Part shown: piece after piece, positions 1-11,402 of the stretch
Position numbering within the stretch: the stretch's first letter is position 1
Layout: the number at the start of each line of letters is the position of its first letter
Source: Platycnemis pennipes
Taxonomy: Eukaryota; Arthropoda; Insecta; Odonata; Platycnemididae
Assembly: GCA_933228895.1 (NCBI GenBank)
Contig: OW121856.1
Span: 108,785,027-108,849,026 of the forward strand
Reading direction: 5' to 3'
DNA length: 64,000 nucleotides
Notes under the pieces: model-generated
What the model saw: the letters and a program-made list of their open reading frames with translations, nothing else
Told to the model about the DNA's origin: nothing
Database searches by the model: none
Made by a program: the position numbers and the translations under genes

Positions 1-479
1 TGAAGTGACTTAATGTTCAAGGCAGTTAAGTTATTATTTATGTGGCTGTAACCAATTTATTCCTTATTTTTGTAGTTATATTTTTTGATTATTCGTCCTG
101 TGATTATGTATATGTCGAGTGAACATTAAACGCTAAAAAAATAAATAAATAACCCTATTTTCAAACTATTATTTGTACGCAGATTGAATAATATCCCTTT
201 ATATTGACTACGTCTGGGCAGGAAATTTTAATGTGCGTGTAGTCTAGAGAATCAATGTCAGGGAAGTTGTTCCTAATAAAATTAGGTATCTAATAAATCG
301 CTTAGTTCTGTGTTAACTCCATACATCTTCCGAAAAGCACTAGCGAAAGTATTTAGAGGTTTTCCCATAGGTTAGCAGCTAAGAATGTGTAATTTCACTA
401 AATTTGGAGCACGATTTTTAATCATCAATCAACTGTACAAGCGCAACCTATTTATCGTTATTTTTTCTTAACGTTACTT

Positions 480-1000
480 CACATTTCAAATGTAATTCTT
501 GCCCACCCTGATAAGAGAGAAAATCCAGCTATTACATCATGTAATTTTGCGGCAATTAAGGGGAATTTGGTATTATTTAGCTCCAATGAGCACAATGAGC
601 TTCGCGTACATTCCTTAAGAACCCAAAAGCCGTTTATTCATGAACACCAATCTGATCCCCTAAAGCCTTAAAACAAAACTTGCAGTGGCGAAAGACCTTA
701 ATTACATAAGCAATTGAATAATTGGTGGCACTTGGAATCCCCAGTGATCCGTCGAAAGTCTCATATGATAGTTCGTTTCTCCCAAGTTAAGTTTCTCCGA
801 GTTACTTCTTTATTAAATCTTTAACTCTGTTCAAACTCTGAATCGATGTACGGTAAAAATAGATCACTTCGGTCCCTAATTAATCTGTTTATCCTTGTTG
901 GTGGGACGTCAACATCCTCAATATCTGTAATTTCTTCTTTTTCCTCCGCCTCGCGAACGTCAAAAAGTGCCGGCCGGCCATGTTTGGTGTCTCTCGCGAA
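480..1000 (-). pseudogene. decayed PIF/Harbinger-like transposase fragment
   Basis: Read on the minus strand, an acidic stretch is followed by IRDRSDLF...YIDSEFEQS, then a stop, then RFNKEV. This resembles the N-terminal 'RDR.NPFE..DEEF..RFRLSK' block of Harbinger transposases. Further along the same strand, with stops and frame changes, come GFQVPPI (about 719-740), LLM-stop-LRSFATASF (about 665-710) and GDQIGVHE (about 635-660). These match in order the family's 'LLIALRFYATGSFQ' and 'GDLIGVSKSTV' blocks. I could not place the catalytic DDE residues with confidence downstream. The copy is clearly non-functional, with at least three in-frame stops. The order of several weak matches is the main support. 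The relic may continue to the window start. Confidence 0.5.
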
Positions 1001-1004
1001 CGCA

Positions 1005-1178
1005 GACCGCGGCTTAAACCTACCCAGCAGGAGGTTCGGAAATTGGCGGCTTTTGAACCGCGGTTTAGACGACGTCTGACGTAATACTCGTTCATGCGAG
1101 CAAAAAACCGCGGTTTCGGCCATTTTCCCTAACCACCGTCTAAACCGCGGTTTAAACCTCGTTCTTGCAATCCACCCA
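1005..1178 (-). repeat. cluster of CCGCGG palindromes, probable terminus of the Harbinger-like relic
   Basis: Four copies of a palindromic core lie close together: ACCGCGGCTTAAACC near 1005, ACCGCGGTTTAGAC near 1058, AAACCGCGGTTT near 1107 and TAAACCGCGGTTTAAACC near 1142. The last is followed by TCGTTCTTGCAATCCACCC, which would make a plausible outer end of the element whose transposase relic lies at 480-1000. No partner inverted end is inside the window, so the termination point is inferred. Confidence 0.35.
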
Positions 1179-2960
1179 TACGGTTTATTCCAGAGCGCAT
1201 ATATGATACTTGATATATATGTATAACCACATATGACCTTACAACGGAATGCTTGACAAATAGTTAGTAAGTGACAATGTGTGAAGGAAATAAGTGACAA
1301 GTGACGATATGTAAAGGAAAACCATTTATTATTTGCTTTCAGTTGACATATTTGGTTAATTTACGAAAGGTACGTCCCATAATTTGTTCTTGTTCTTTTT
1401 ACAGATGAAAGTACAGGGAAAGCCATGCTTAAGAAATATGCTTTAATATCTCATTAGTAATGCTATTATTCATACGCCATGCATTTTGGCTAGAGCGACC
1501 GCAGCGCTACTTGACGACAACTAACGCATTTCGTCTGCTGGAACTGGTGGATTTAGCGAAAAATACGGTGGGTTGATGCCTTTTTTTCGTGTCATTTTAT
1601 TTCTTGTGAAATTACGCATAAAATATCAGTTTTTTGTAAAAATGACATGACACTTTGGTATTTTTAAACGTTATATTCCCATGTGATGGCTATTCTCGCC
1701 GTTAATCGTATGTAATTTTAAATGCAATTTGTGGAAAAAGGAGTCTGGGTTGGTGTAATTATCTTTACTTTATTAGATAGAGGAACTTTATTTCTATAAG
1801 TGCTGAAAATATAAATAAAAAATGACATGACTTTCACTTTTCGGATCAACCACCTTAACCGGCTGAAAAGGGAAGTGCGGTGGCAGCCAAGTGTTTCTGA
1901 GCCACAAGTGCAGGCTGGGGACGTAGGTTGCAAGTCGGAGAAGGTAAGAAGGAGTTTGCCTACGGAGAGCAATATCCCACAGGAATGGACATAAATCAGG
2001 GAAATGGAATCCCATCTGTGTGAATAAAACACCGATTCACTGAAGCAGGAAAGAAATTATAGACTCGGGTGACAGGGGTACGATGCTCACTACTAACACG
2101 GGAACATTACTGGATAGGGAATACATTAGAGTGTTTTCGAGAATTACGAAGGGAGAAATGACGAGCAATTTTTAAGCTTAAATGAAACACAAGAGTTATA
2201 CTGTCCTCTTAATTTAATATATAATAATACACAACGCCTTGGGCGTCATTATCTGGTGTGAAATTAGATACAGTTGAATTTAGCGAGCTAATGTCTTAAA
2301 GGTCATTGAAACTGCACAATTTGATGTCGCTTTGATACCGTTCGAGCAGTCGTCGGCGAAAGTCCGAGACGTTTTAAATATCTAAGACGCTTGTTTGAGA
2401 GCTGTAAAAGAGGTGGCGCAGTCGTCGGAACTCAGCATTACAATACGTCCACCATCAAGTAGCGATAGCACCGTCTTTATATTGCAAAGCATCAAGATCT
2501 GTCAAGTAGCCATTAATCGGACGTTAAAGAAGCAATATAATGCCACCACTTCTAAAATATGTTTTGAACCATATTCTCAACAACCTTAGTACCGTATACT
2601 AAGCCCACATTTTAAACAGCAAATGCATGGTTGTGTAGTTTTTACCACGCTCTCTCTGAGCGGTTCTCCCAGGAAATCGTCCCCAAGTGTGTGCGAGTGA
2701 ATGTGTTGATTACTTGTGAGTGTGATTGTGGCAATAACCCGGCATCCTTAGCAGGATCCCATCAGCTCTACGAAGGATCCCAGGTTACAACCCGAGGTTA
2801 TCTCAGCGGGGTCCCTACAGCCATGCAAAGGTTTCCATTCAGGCAGTGTGGTAGTCCCTGGCGTGGAAGTTACATTCCCGTAAACTACATCAGGAGGGTA
2901 TTCTGGTAGAGAAGTTTTTTTATATTGACGAATGGTGCCAAAATTTAACGGCCTTTGGAG
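1179..2960. other. no recognisable feature
   Basis: AT-rich non-coding sequence. Short open frames here have no recognisable domain and lack convincing splice or start context. Confidence 0.5.
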
Positions 2961-2964
2961 ACCC

Positions 2965-3065
2965 CTTTTCAGCTGTTGAAGTATCCATTGTATTTAAGGG
3001 ATTATACATGCACCATGCACTACAAACTACTCTAAAATATTTCACCTACCTATCCCTTTGCTATG
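2965..3065 (-). mobile_element. LINE-A 3' UTR fragment
   Basis: The stretch carries the minus-strand LINE-A 3' UTR seen at 19110-19190, including the TATTTAAGGGATTATACATG and CTACCTATCCCTTTGCTAT blocks. The terminal hairpin and tail are absent, so it is an internal fragment. Confidence 0.6.
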
Positions 3066-4378
3066 AATATTCATGCTTCCAAGTGATTAATCGCCCAGAT
3101 CATGTTTATGGCACTTAATGAACCACCATAAGATTTTAATGCAAGCTATAACACCCATCTCAAAGGTCTACGACCTATTTAGTCGATCGAATTCCTTTTC
3201 GGCATTTCGTTGCCGCTTCATCTGCACCATCTAATGATAACAAAATGTTAAAATGACGCGAATGCATGCATGTATCAGATTAAAGCATGTTCTGATTTGC
3301 ACTCGCAGTTATTTACGCAGTCTCACCTCGCAATCCGTCGCTTTACACTCGGCGCAATATTTCTTGCAAAGCATGCAGTACGTTAATGAGGACGACACGG
3401 GTGGACTGCGATACCAATATTCTGAGCTGTATCTAGATGTCTAATCTGCTGATGGTCCTGTTTTATCCTGTCCTGAACAGATGCTGAGGTCTCCAGCCTC
3501 CACCATTCGTACCATGGACGCTAAATTTTCCAAAAAAAAAACGCTTTGAACAACTAAAATTAATACTGGCGTGGGTTTCCTATCGCACTCGTTTTGCTGA
3601 TGAGCGGGGAATCCACAAGCCTCTCTCAATTTGTACTCTTTTCACTCAAATTGTTAACCCCCTTTGTTCCTTTGTTCTTCGACCATTACCAAAATGGCGT
3701 ATCACTTTTGCCTTTTTCGCTTTGGCTCAGTATTCGCCTGTCGTCACCGCGATACCGCCGGGATCGGCGAACGACCTTTCCCATGGAAACCCAATTATTG
3801 CAGGCGCCAGGGCAGAAGTCTCCAACCCCTGGCGCACGCATCTTCTTCCCTCGATCGAGTTATGTCGCTTACCGTTCGTCTCTTGTTAAAAGAGGGGCGG
3901 ACGGTGGCGCCGCCGTGATCTGAATCCGAAATTGAAATCCCGCCTCCTTGAATTCAAGCTCTCGGAGGGGTTATTGCGAATTGAATTTCGGATCTGCCTT
4001 CTCGCCTGCTGTCCGGGAGCTTAGTGGGCAACTAGATGGCCATTCCGTAGGCTAAGACACGAAACGGATATCGTTTCCAGAACACATTTTGTTGCAGGCG
4101 CTTTCCCTAGTCGTTAGAGTGGAATTTTTACTAACACCACGCTCTACATTCATTCATTTAGATTCAGAAATGCGTCGTCGGTCACAGGAGGCCGGGATAC
4201 AGGGTCCGTACTTTCTTACGGCTTACTGTTGCAGTCTGAAGTATTTCCTCCACTTTCTGCAGGTGCATTAGGAGTGGGACGAGAAAATGAGTCACTTCGA
4301 TTGGGGGAATACTTCCGGATATCTTTTCTCTAGTCAAGCCACTGACAGTAAACGGCATGAAACCTGCGCTGTTCATCT
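3066..4378. other. no recognisable feature
   Basis: Open frames of up to about 109 codons (for example 3594-3923) show no family signature on either strand. A GA/CT-rich patch near 3880-4020 is the only compositional change. Confidence 0.45.
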
Positions 4379-4865
4379 ACATCTACATCTACACGATACC
4401 CTGCAAGCCACCGCGAGAGTGTGTGGCAGGGGGTAAAGATCACCAAGCATGCACTACTGACATGCAAAAGAGCAACAATGGGGTCTCATGCAACTAGATT
4501 GTTAGTATCTATAGTATTTAAGGGGTTAATACATGCATCATGCACTTCAGACTACTCTTTAAATTATTTACCCTACCTATCGCTTTGCTATACTGCCTAT
4601 TCTGTTCTCTTATATTACGGGGAAAATGCCATTTTGAATCTATTGGTACGACAATCTATCTCTCTAATCTTATTTATCTGGTCGAACCTAGCATAATACA
4701 CTGGTGTTTTTAATATGTGCCTAACATCTTCAGTAAATTTATCCATTTGAAAAATCTCTAATAGATTTAATCTGTACTTTAACCTACGCTCTGATAATGA
4801 TTCCCACCTTATTCTTGTATTATTTCTGAAACGCTACTCAACTTATCGTTACACCTTTTAACGAA

Positions 4866-5924
4866 CCTACATATACATAATACCCTGCAAGCCACCATAA
4901 AGGTGTGTGGCAGAGGGTGAACTCTCACCAAAAATGCACTACATATCATGCATAAAAAAGGAATAGTATTAATATAGTAGTCAGAACTACACTATTTAAA
5001 AAAGATCCCTCCCTCCAGATATATCGAAATATCCCTCGATATTTGTTCCTATTTAAACTCTACAAACACATCTTAATGTAGTTATCAAGACAAATTGTTC
5101 GAAGAATGAAAGAATATTTGGGCCTAACTTTAATGCAGATTATTTCTCTTATCTTATAATCTACAACTACATAATACCCTGCAAGCCACCATAAAGGTGT
5201 GTGGCAGGGGGTGAACTCTAACCAAAAATGCACTGCATATAATGCATAAAATTTGAAATTAAAAATTAAAATAGCAAAGCATACATGCAAAAACATTCTG
5301 TTAGTAGGGTTAGCTTTAAGTACTCATATCAACATGCAGCTACCAATGCTATTCATTGCTACTCTCCGATAGGACATATTTACCGTTATTCGTATCTCTA
5401 ATTGTTCGAGGGAAAAAGGACATTTTGAATCTAACAGTTCGGCAATCTATTTCTCTAATTTTATTATTATGGTCCAGTCTTCCATAGTAAGTTGGGGTCC
5501 GCAGAATGTTTTTAACATCATCACTGAAAATATGGTCTTGGAATTTGTTTAAAAGATTAAGTCTAAATTTCAACCTGCGATCTGACAATGATTCCAATTT
5601 TAATTCATTTAATAGACTGGTTACGCTAATAAGGTTATCACACCGTCCCTTTACAAATCTTGCCGATATTCGCTGCACACGTTCAAGTTCATTACTTAGA
5701 CCGATTTCGTAGGGATCCCATACACTGGCAGCATATTCCAAATGAGGTCTTAGAAGGGAAAAGTAGCTGATTTCTCGTACATGATCGTCACATTTACCCA
5801 GTACTCTTTTAATGAAACCCTCTTTATATCTAATACCCAATACAATTTTGATGAAACCCAGTTTACGATTAGCTTGACCCATCATTTCACGTATATGTTT
5901 ACCCCAGGAAAGATCATGTGTCAC
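4866..5924 (-). mobile_element. LINE-B insertion with two 3' tails and an intervening flank
   Basis: On the minus strand a LINE-B body (5924 down to about 5220) ends in its hairpin and tail (5161-5220). Instead of stopping, it continues through about 125 bp of unrelated sequence (5037-5160) into a second LINE-B 3' UTR with its own hairpin and tail (4870-5000). The whole block interrupts LINE-A with a short flanking repeat. The 125-bp flank also follows the tail of the plus-strand LINE-B copy at 8884-9593. This arrangement is what a 3' transduction would leave. Two independent insertions, or a duplicated composite repeat, are alternatives. Confidence 0.6.
5349..5924 (-). pseudogene. LINE-B reverse transcriptase C-terminal fragment
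   Basis: An open stretch of 191 codons encodes the end of a CR1/jockey-type reverse transcriptase ORF: DLSWGKHIREMMGQANRKLG near residue 4, YFSLLRPHLEYAASVWDP near 55, and SDRRLKFRLNLLNKFQDHIF near 114. The catalytic FADD region lies upstream and is missing, because the element is 5' truncated. Near residues 22-43 the block GFIK.VLG occurs twice, a local duplication of about 16 codons not seen in the other LINE-B copies. It has no independent start; the ATG is internal. Confidence 0.75.
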
Positions 5925-6249
5925 CTAGCTGCTGTACGATGCACACTGTCTAGTTCTCTGATCAAACCTAATTCATTCGGATCCCATAAACTGGCTGCAT
6001 ACTCAAGGTGGGGCCTAACTAGTGAAAAGTAACATCGCTCTTTTGTCTTCTCATCACATTTCCCTAGTACTCTTTTTATAAATCCTAGCTTTCTCTTCGC
6101 TCGGCCGCATATTTACCTTATGTGTCTACCCCACGATAAATATTTAGTGATTGTTACACCTAAATATCTTATGGTTTCAACGTTTTCGATCTTCGAGTTA
6201 ATAATTTTATAGGTACGCTCTATCGAATTATTCCTCCCATTCTAGCAGC

Positions 6250-6445
6250 CGAAAGTGGCGCCACAGACGAGGAAAGATAAGCAAAATCATCGGTCGTGTT
6301 AATCGTAGACTGGGATACATCAAATGCGCTAATGTGACGTACGAGAAATTAGCTACTCCATCGTTGTTAGACCTCATTTGGTATAAGTTGCCATTATATG
6401 GGATCCTTACAAAATTGGATTAAATAATGAACTGGAACGTATGCA
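6250..6445 (+). mobile_element. decayed LINE reverse transcriptase fragment
   Basis: Plus-strand codons give IIGRVNRRLGYIK, then a region related to YFSLVRPHLEYAASVWDP (here degraded to LLDLIWYKLPLYGIL), then KLD and NELERM-like residues. It is the same RT C-terminal region as in LINE-A and LINE-B but in opposite orientation to the neighbouring copy, and too decayed to assign to a family. Confidence 0.55.
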
Positions 6446-6555
6446 CAAATGGCAGCAGGTGACCTCGGATAATGCAAATAGGTGTACACAACCAATATTT
6501 CCATAGCGTTTAAAATAAAATTAGGAGTGAATGAAACGAGGCTACTTGAACATAC

Positions 6556-7087
6556 AATGGGGTCGTTTACCATATTTTTTTATCGCCAAATCTGATATTT
6601 TTTAAAATAAAAAGACCCGTACTTTTCCATTTTTTGATCTGTCAATTATTTCTCGAGTTATAAGCGGCGAAAAACTGATGTTTTTAACCCTTTCGGAAAT
6701 GTGGGTGTGGTGCAACCTCTGACGTATATCGACTTCGTCCAATCATAACTGAGCCCGCAAAGCTACTTCGCCTTATCGCAAAGGGGGGGACACAGCTGAC
6801 TCTGCCAATAGGAGCAGTTGCGACAGCATCTGTGCGAACAGACCTTCCGAGAACCCCCCTCCACTCCCTTCCCTTCCTCGAAAAGCAGTAAAGGACGGGA
6901 GGAAAATGACGTCAATGTTATCAAAGTAGATTTTTCGGTGGGCGTCACCTTTTGCTTATTTCTATTTTTGATTTATGGGTGAATGGTTGAGGTTAGACGA
7001 TTAATTTTTTCACTAAAATTCTTTTTTTGTTTCCATCTAACGATTTCGTGCACAAAATTGCGATTTCGATTTCAAATAACGCCCCTA
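6556..7087 (+). mobile_element. MITE family 1 (GGGG.CGTTTAC ends), copy 1
   Basis: An element of about 530 bp starts AATGGGGTCGTTTACCATAT and ends near AATAACGCCCCTAT. Two other copies share its whole length: 13843-14377 (inverted) and 54252-54787. Internal shared blocks include GAGTTATAAGCGGCGAAAAA, TTCGTCCAATCA and GGTGGGCGTCACCTTTT. It has short inverted ends and no coding frame, so it is a non-autonomous DNA element of unassigned superfamily. Confidence 0.75.
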
Positions 7088-7089
7088 TT

Positions 7090-8320
7090 AAACAATAGGC
7101 AGTAAAATCAATTCCGGAATAGGGATCAACAAACTGCACAAAAAACCAGCAAGTCTCCTGGACCAGAAGAAATAAATGCGATAGTAGGCACTAAAAAAGT
7201 TCGCTCGTGATATAAGGTAAATCCCCCCCACAGCTTTTCAAAGTGCACAACAGAAGTTTTAGTACGTCGCGATTGGAAATTCCGTCACAGTACACCCATC
7301 TGAAAGGAGGGCGACAAGGAGACGCAGAAACTTACGAATAGATTTCATTGAACTCTGTCTCTTCCAAAATCCTTGAGCACACCACGGACTTATTTCCCTA
7401 GTTAGAAGAACATATTCTATTGAACTCAAGTCAACTCAGTTTTAGAAAAAGTAGATAGTGTAGAACACAGTTATGTTTTTTCACTTATGACGTTTTGCAA
7501 TCGGGAGAAAGTAATACACAAGTGGATCCAGTATTCTTAGATTAAAACACAAACATTAGGCTCCAAACAAACGACTTGTATATAGAGAACTCCTAATTTA
7601 CGGTATCAATAATAAGGCGATGAACTGGTTTAGGGAATTCTTTGCAAACAGGAAGTAAAAAGAAACTATCGCGTATCTCGACAAAACGAGTGCCACAAAT
7701 CCGGCGTGCCACAGGGAAGTGTTTTGGGACCACTCCGGTTCCTACGTAATATGCATAAATGACATGCATTCCAAGATAAACAGCAACATCAGACTATTTG
7801 GTGACACAAGAATACATAGAGAAATGAGGATCACATGTCACCAGCTTTCGACTTAATCAAGAGTTCGAACTGGTGCAAGAAATGAGGACTGGAGCTTAAT
7901 TTTTAACAAGTTTGTAATAAACTTCGGCGGAAACATTTGGGAAAATATGACATACGAAATAGATGGGGTTGAACAGAATACTTAAGAAAATGTTAAATAG
8001 GTAGGTACCTAAGAATTCTAATAAATAATAAAATTTCCCCGAAAAGTCTTTAAAATAATTAACGCACACGCCTTAGAGAAATTTGGTATTGGGAAAGTGT
8101 AACGCAAACGTTAAGGAGCGGTGTATTTTCTGCGTATGTTGGTGAAATATGCTTCCAATATTGGGGGTCAATGGAAGAGGAGAGAGATAAAAGAATTTGA
8201 TAAAATTCAGACGAAATTAGCCATGTTTATTGGCAATTATTATGATAAGAGCATACATTTAACCTCATTGCTTGAGACATTAGGATTGCATGATCTCCAA
8301 GCATGAAGCCAGCAAGCCAG
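7090..8320 (+). mobile_element. decayed CR1/jockey-like LINE
   Basis: Plus-strand translations with frame shifts show recognisable reverse transcriptase blocks in order: a KSPGPEEIN-like start near 7155, SGVPQGSVLGPLRFL near 7700-7745, an LFGD..RIHREM-like remnant of the FADD region near 7795, then a 61-codon open piece at 8121-8306 (LVKYASNIGGQWKRREIKEF) matching the LEYASxIWDPxxxxxI region of a third LINE lineage. Many stops make it a pseudogene. No hairpin tail was found for it. Confidence 0.65.
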
Positions 8321-8880
8321 ATTACGGCCTTAACAGAGCAGGTACAGGACAAACGAGTCCTCCTCGGACACCGAGAAATGATGAAGGCCTCATGATTCAT
8401 CGGTAGAGAGGATGTAACATAACGATTGAGTCGCCAAGATGAACAATGCTAGGTGTAATAATGGAAGTAAACAAGCGTTGGTAGTTACGGAAACAACAGG
8501 AGAGAGCGAGAATCAGGGAGTCGTGTGTTATGGACTCGGTGGTGTGGAGACGCAGAAGTGAGGCGTGCTTAAGAAAAAGGGCATTATTTGTGAGATGTTG
8601 GTGTCTGTGAGGGTGAATTAAGTATTCGTGAGGGAAGGGAGATTATTGGTGTTGTTGTGTTGTGTCTGATTTGATTTAAGAAGTGCCTCGAAAGAAAAGA
8701 AAGTGTAAAAGTGTACGGCATGTTAAGTGCGAGCCTGAAGTGTATTTTGTTTGTTGGTGTTCGATTAATTTTAAAGTGCATTTCTTGAGAGCAATTTCTT
8801 ATGTTGCGCATGTTTTATGTAATAAATATGTAAGATAGAATAGGAACATAAAGGGAGATATTAAAAGGACAACTAGGATA
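8321..8880. other. no recognisable feature
   Basis: Probably includes the degraded end of the preceding LINE. A TG-rich stretch lies at 8590-8830. No gene seen. Confidence 0.4.
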
Positions 8881-8883
8881 ATA

Positions 8884-9728
8884 ATGGGTCAAGTGAATCG
8901 TAAACTGGGATTCCTCAAAAAAGTACTGGGTATGTGTGACGATCATGTACGAGAAATCAGCTACTTTTCCCTTTTTAGACCTCATTTGGAATATGCTGCC
9001 AGTGTATGGGATCCCTACGAAATTGGTCTAAATAACGAACTTAAACGTGTGCAGCGAAGATCGGCAAGATTTGCAAAGGGACGGCATGATAACCTTATTA
9101 GCGTAACCAGTCTATTAAATGAATTAAAATGGGAATCATAGTCAGATCGTAGGTTGAAATTTAGACTTAATCTCTTAAACAAATTCCATAGGCCTCTCCT
9201 CGCCTGCCGGCCTGCCAAGACACAAAGGCCATATTTTCAGTTATTGTGTTAAAATATTTTGCGGACCCGAACTTACTATGGTAGACTGGATCATAATCAC
9301 AAAATTAGAGAAATTGTTTGCCGAACTGACGGATTCAAAATGTCCTTTTTTCCTCGTACTGTTAGGGATATGAATAACGGTAAATGTATCCAGTACGAGT
9401 GTAGCAATGGATAGCATTGGTAGCTGCATGTCGGTATAAGAACTTAAAGCTAACCCAACTAACAGCATGTTTTTGCATGCATGCTTTGCTATTTTAATTT
9501 TTAATTACGAATTTTATGCATGATATGTAGTGCATGTTTGGTGAGAGTTCACCCCCTGCCACACACCTTTATGGTGGCTTGCAGGGTATTGTGTAGATGA
9601 TAAGATAAGAGTAATAATCTGCATTACAGTTAGGCCCAAATATTCTTTCATTTTTCGAACAATTTGTCTTGATAACTACATTAAGATGTGTTTGTAGAGT
9701 TTAAATAGGAACAAAAATCGAGGGATGC
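8884..9728 (+). mobile_element. LINE-B copy with shared 3' flank
   Basis: The plus-strand RT fragment MGQVNRKLGFLKKVLG... runs through YFSLFRPHLEYAASVWDPYE, then the 3' UTR, the hairpin CCCCTGCCACAC...GGTGGCTTGCAGGG at about 9551-9588 and a short tail. The following 9594-9728 is nearly identical to minus-strand 5037-5160, so the shared unit extends past the LINE end. The coding part is broken by a stop after LLNELKWES. About 25 bp near 9190 (GGCCTCTCCTCGCCTGCCGG) is foreign to LINE-B and looks like a small insertion. Confidence 0.75.
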
Positions 9729-9898
9729 ACGTGACTTGTGCGCTTCCCATGATGCAATGTGAAAACGACTCTGATTGTCTCTCATTACATGATGTCACTA
9801 CGGATGACGTCAGCTCCACCGGTTAATGCTGGCAGCAGCATCTCCTCTATTTTCCACCCACCCTTGCACAAAGTCGACTCACCCATGCAGAGTGCATA

Positions 9899-10237
9899 TT
9901 GTATGTTCATTGGAATAGTCCAAGGGATGCCTATTCCAATCACTGCCCTCCTCCTAGCGGCAGTGATGACGGAAATGAGGTTCTCGTTGATTGGCCGCCG
10001 TTCTCTTCCACCAGCACCTCACAGCATCCTGTGCTCAAATCAAGGCTTAAGACGTTCGTTCCCTGGGAGCACACGGTGCAGCTTCTCGAGACCTACGCGT
10101 CCGTGTACGAGGAAGACTGGAGGTTTTTCTGGAGGGGACGAGAGAGCATCAGGCGGAATGATTCCCTGCGCTGCATTATCCTCGTGGGGCCATCACGGAA
10201 GCCCTGGCTAGGGTATGCCCCTTCCCGCGACCCTTAA
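9899..10237 (+). other. unrecognised open frame, possibly an exon or chance ORF
   Basis: A 112-codon frame in a GC-richer island (9830-10600). Its middle, SDDGNEVLVDWPPF...TVQLLETYASVYEEDWRFFWRGR, has protein-like composition, and a possible splice acceptor CCTCCTCCTAG lies just before it. No domain is recognised and other frames are open over the same bases. It could be a host exon, a processed fragment or chance. I do not assign a function. Confidence 0.2.
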
Positions 10238-10925
10238 TCCTACCGTATCGCCCAACTGCCGAATTTGCATCGGAATAACAGCCAATTGTCCCAGGATTCC
10301 GAGAGACCTCATCTTCTTATTCATCCTCCTTACGCCGATTTCCCATAACGTTTCGCTTCTTACCTGGGAGAAAGGAAGACTCTCCGTTCCGGCTGGCTAC
10401 GCGGGAAGGGTGTTTTTCCCCGGGTTCCCACACTCCAAAGGCTTTCGTCTCCACGGATACAGAAATAACAGCAAGGGAAGCATTCGGGATACCCTGTTTG
10501 CTCTTTTGCCCAAATATCTCTCCGGCGAAGGACCTGCGCTTCTTAACATCCAACCTACCCGACTCCCTTCCTCATCCACTCCAGCGGGGAACTTCAGTTC
10601 TCTCTCTCTCTCCAAGAAAAGGAAACAAAGTGGAAAATTAAAGAAGAGTATGCATGTATACTTTTGGATATGCACATCGTTCCTTCTCCTGAATTTTGGC
10701 TGGTGATGTCAGAAAATTACACCTCTCGGGGATAAAAAAAGTCGAAAACAGGATGATGTGTCACGAAATAAACAGTGCGATATCTTATCCTTGCGATAGA
10801 CCGAGATAGATCATAGGAGTTTTAGATTTTCAAATTATCAGAACATTTGTGGTTTGAATCAACGAGGGTTATTCCTAATGGCTAATTATTATCATCCTAT
10901 TTTTGTAATTAATTTTGTTCTGCTA
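10238..10925. other. no recognisable feature
   Basis: A moderately GC-rich region with a (CT)n run near 10600. Overlapping open frames occur on both strands without a recognisable domain. Confidence 0.4.
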
Positions 10926-10930
10926 CACGT

Positions 10931-11015
10931 AGAGTATGCTGAGAACATCATCATCAATCAATAATCCTGGAATTGGTCCAACGCAGCTCTCCACTTCTTT
11001 GTTCTTCTTTCAACT
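10931..11015 (-). mobile_element. 3' end fragment of an endonuclease-reverse transcriptase LINE
   Basis: The minus strand reads GAGAGCTGCGTTGGACCAAT and then a TTGATTGATGATGATG tail. This matches the WRAASNQS-stop and (GAT)n end of the copy at 55790-56140. Confidence 0.55.
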
Positions 11016-11127
11016 AATCTCTCCGTACTTACTTTTTTCTTCTCTTTCATATTCTTCATCACAATGTACTTCAGGATAAAATTTAATCATACAGTCATCA
11101 TATTTTCTGGTGTACTACCAAGATCTG

Positions 11128-11402
11128 AACTAAAGATACGAATAACGGTAAATATGTCCAATCGGAGAGTAGCAATGGATAACATTGGTAGCTGCATGTT
11201 GGTATGAGTACTTAAAGCTAACCCTACTAACAGAATGTTTTTGCATGTTTGCTTTGCAATTTATATCTTTTTTATATAGTGAAGTTCTGACTAGTATATT
11301 AATACTATTCCTTTTTTATGCATGATATGTAGTGCATGTTTGGTGAGAAATCACCCCCTGCCACACACCCTTGTGGTGGCTTGCAGTGTATTATGTAGAT
11401 GT
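11128..11402 (+). mobile_element. LINE-B 3' UTR copy with hairpin tail
   Basis: A 5'-truncated copy starts in the last codons (ATACGAATAACGGTAAATAT), runs through the 3' UTR and ends in the hairpin CCCCCTGCCACACACCC...GGTGGCTTGCAG and TATTATGTAGATGTA. No coding capacity. Confidence 0.8.

Larger units (their letters stand above)
4379..6243 (-). mobile_element. LINE-A (CR1/jockey-like non-LTR) copy, split by a LINE-B insertion
   Basis: Two pieces belong to one minus-strand LINE-A. The first, 4379-4865, holds the CATCTACATCTACA tail, the 3' hairpin, the 3' UTR and the end of the reverse transcriptase frame. The second, 5925-6243, continues it with the block encoding LDSVQRRAARF and the upstream KRVLGKCDEKT region. 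The break falls inside the codons for RFVK: the left side ends AACGAACCTA and the right side resumes CACCTAGCTGC, so ACCTA looks like a 4-5 bp target duplication. The copy is 5' truncated and decayed, with no long open frame. Confidence 0.8.

Noticed and set aside
821..1300. Complete 159-residue minus-strand gene
   Set aside because: Only its last part resembles Harbinger transposase, the match continues past the stop, and the N-terminal part crosses the palindromic repeat zone, so it is a chance extension of a relic.
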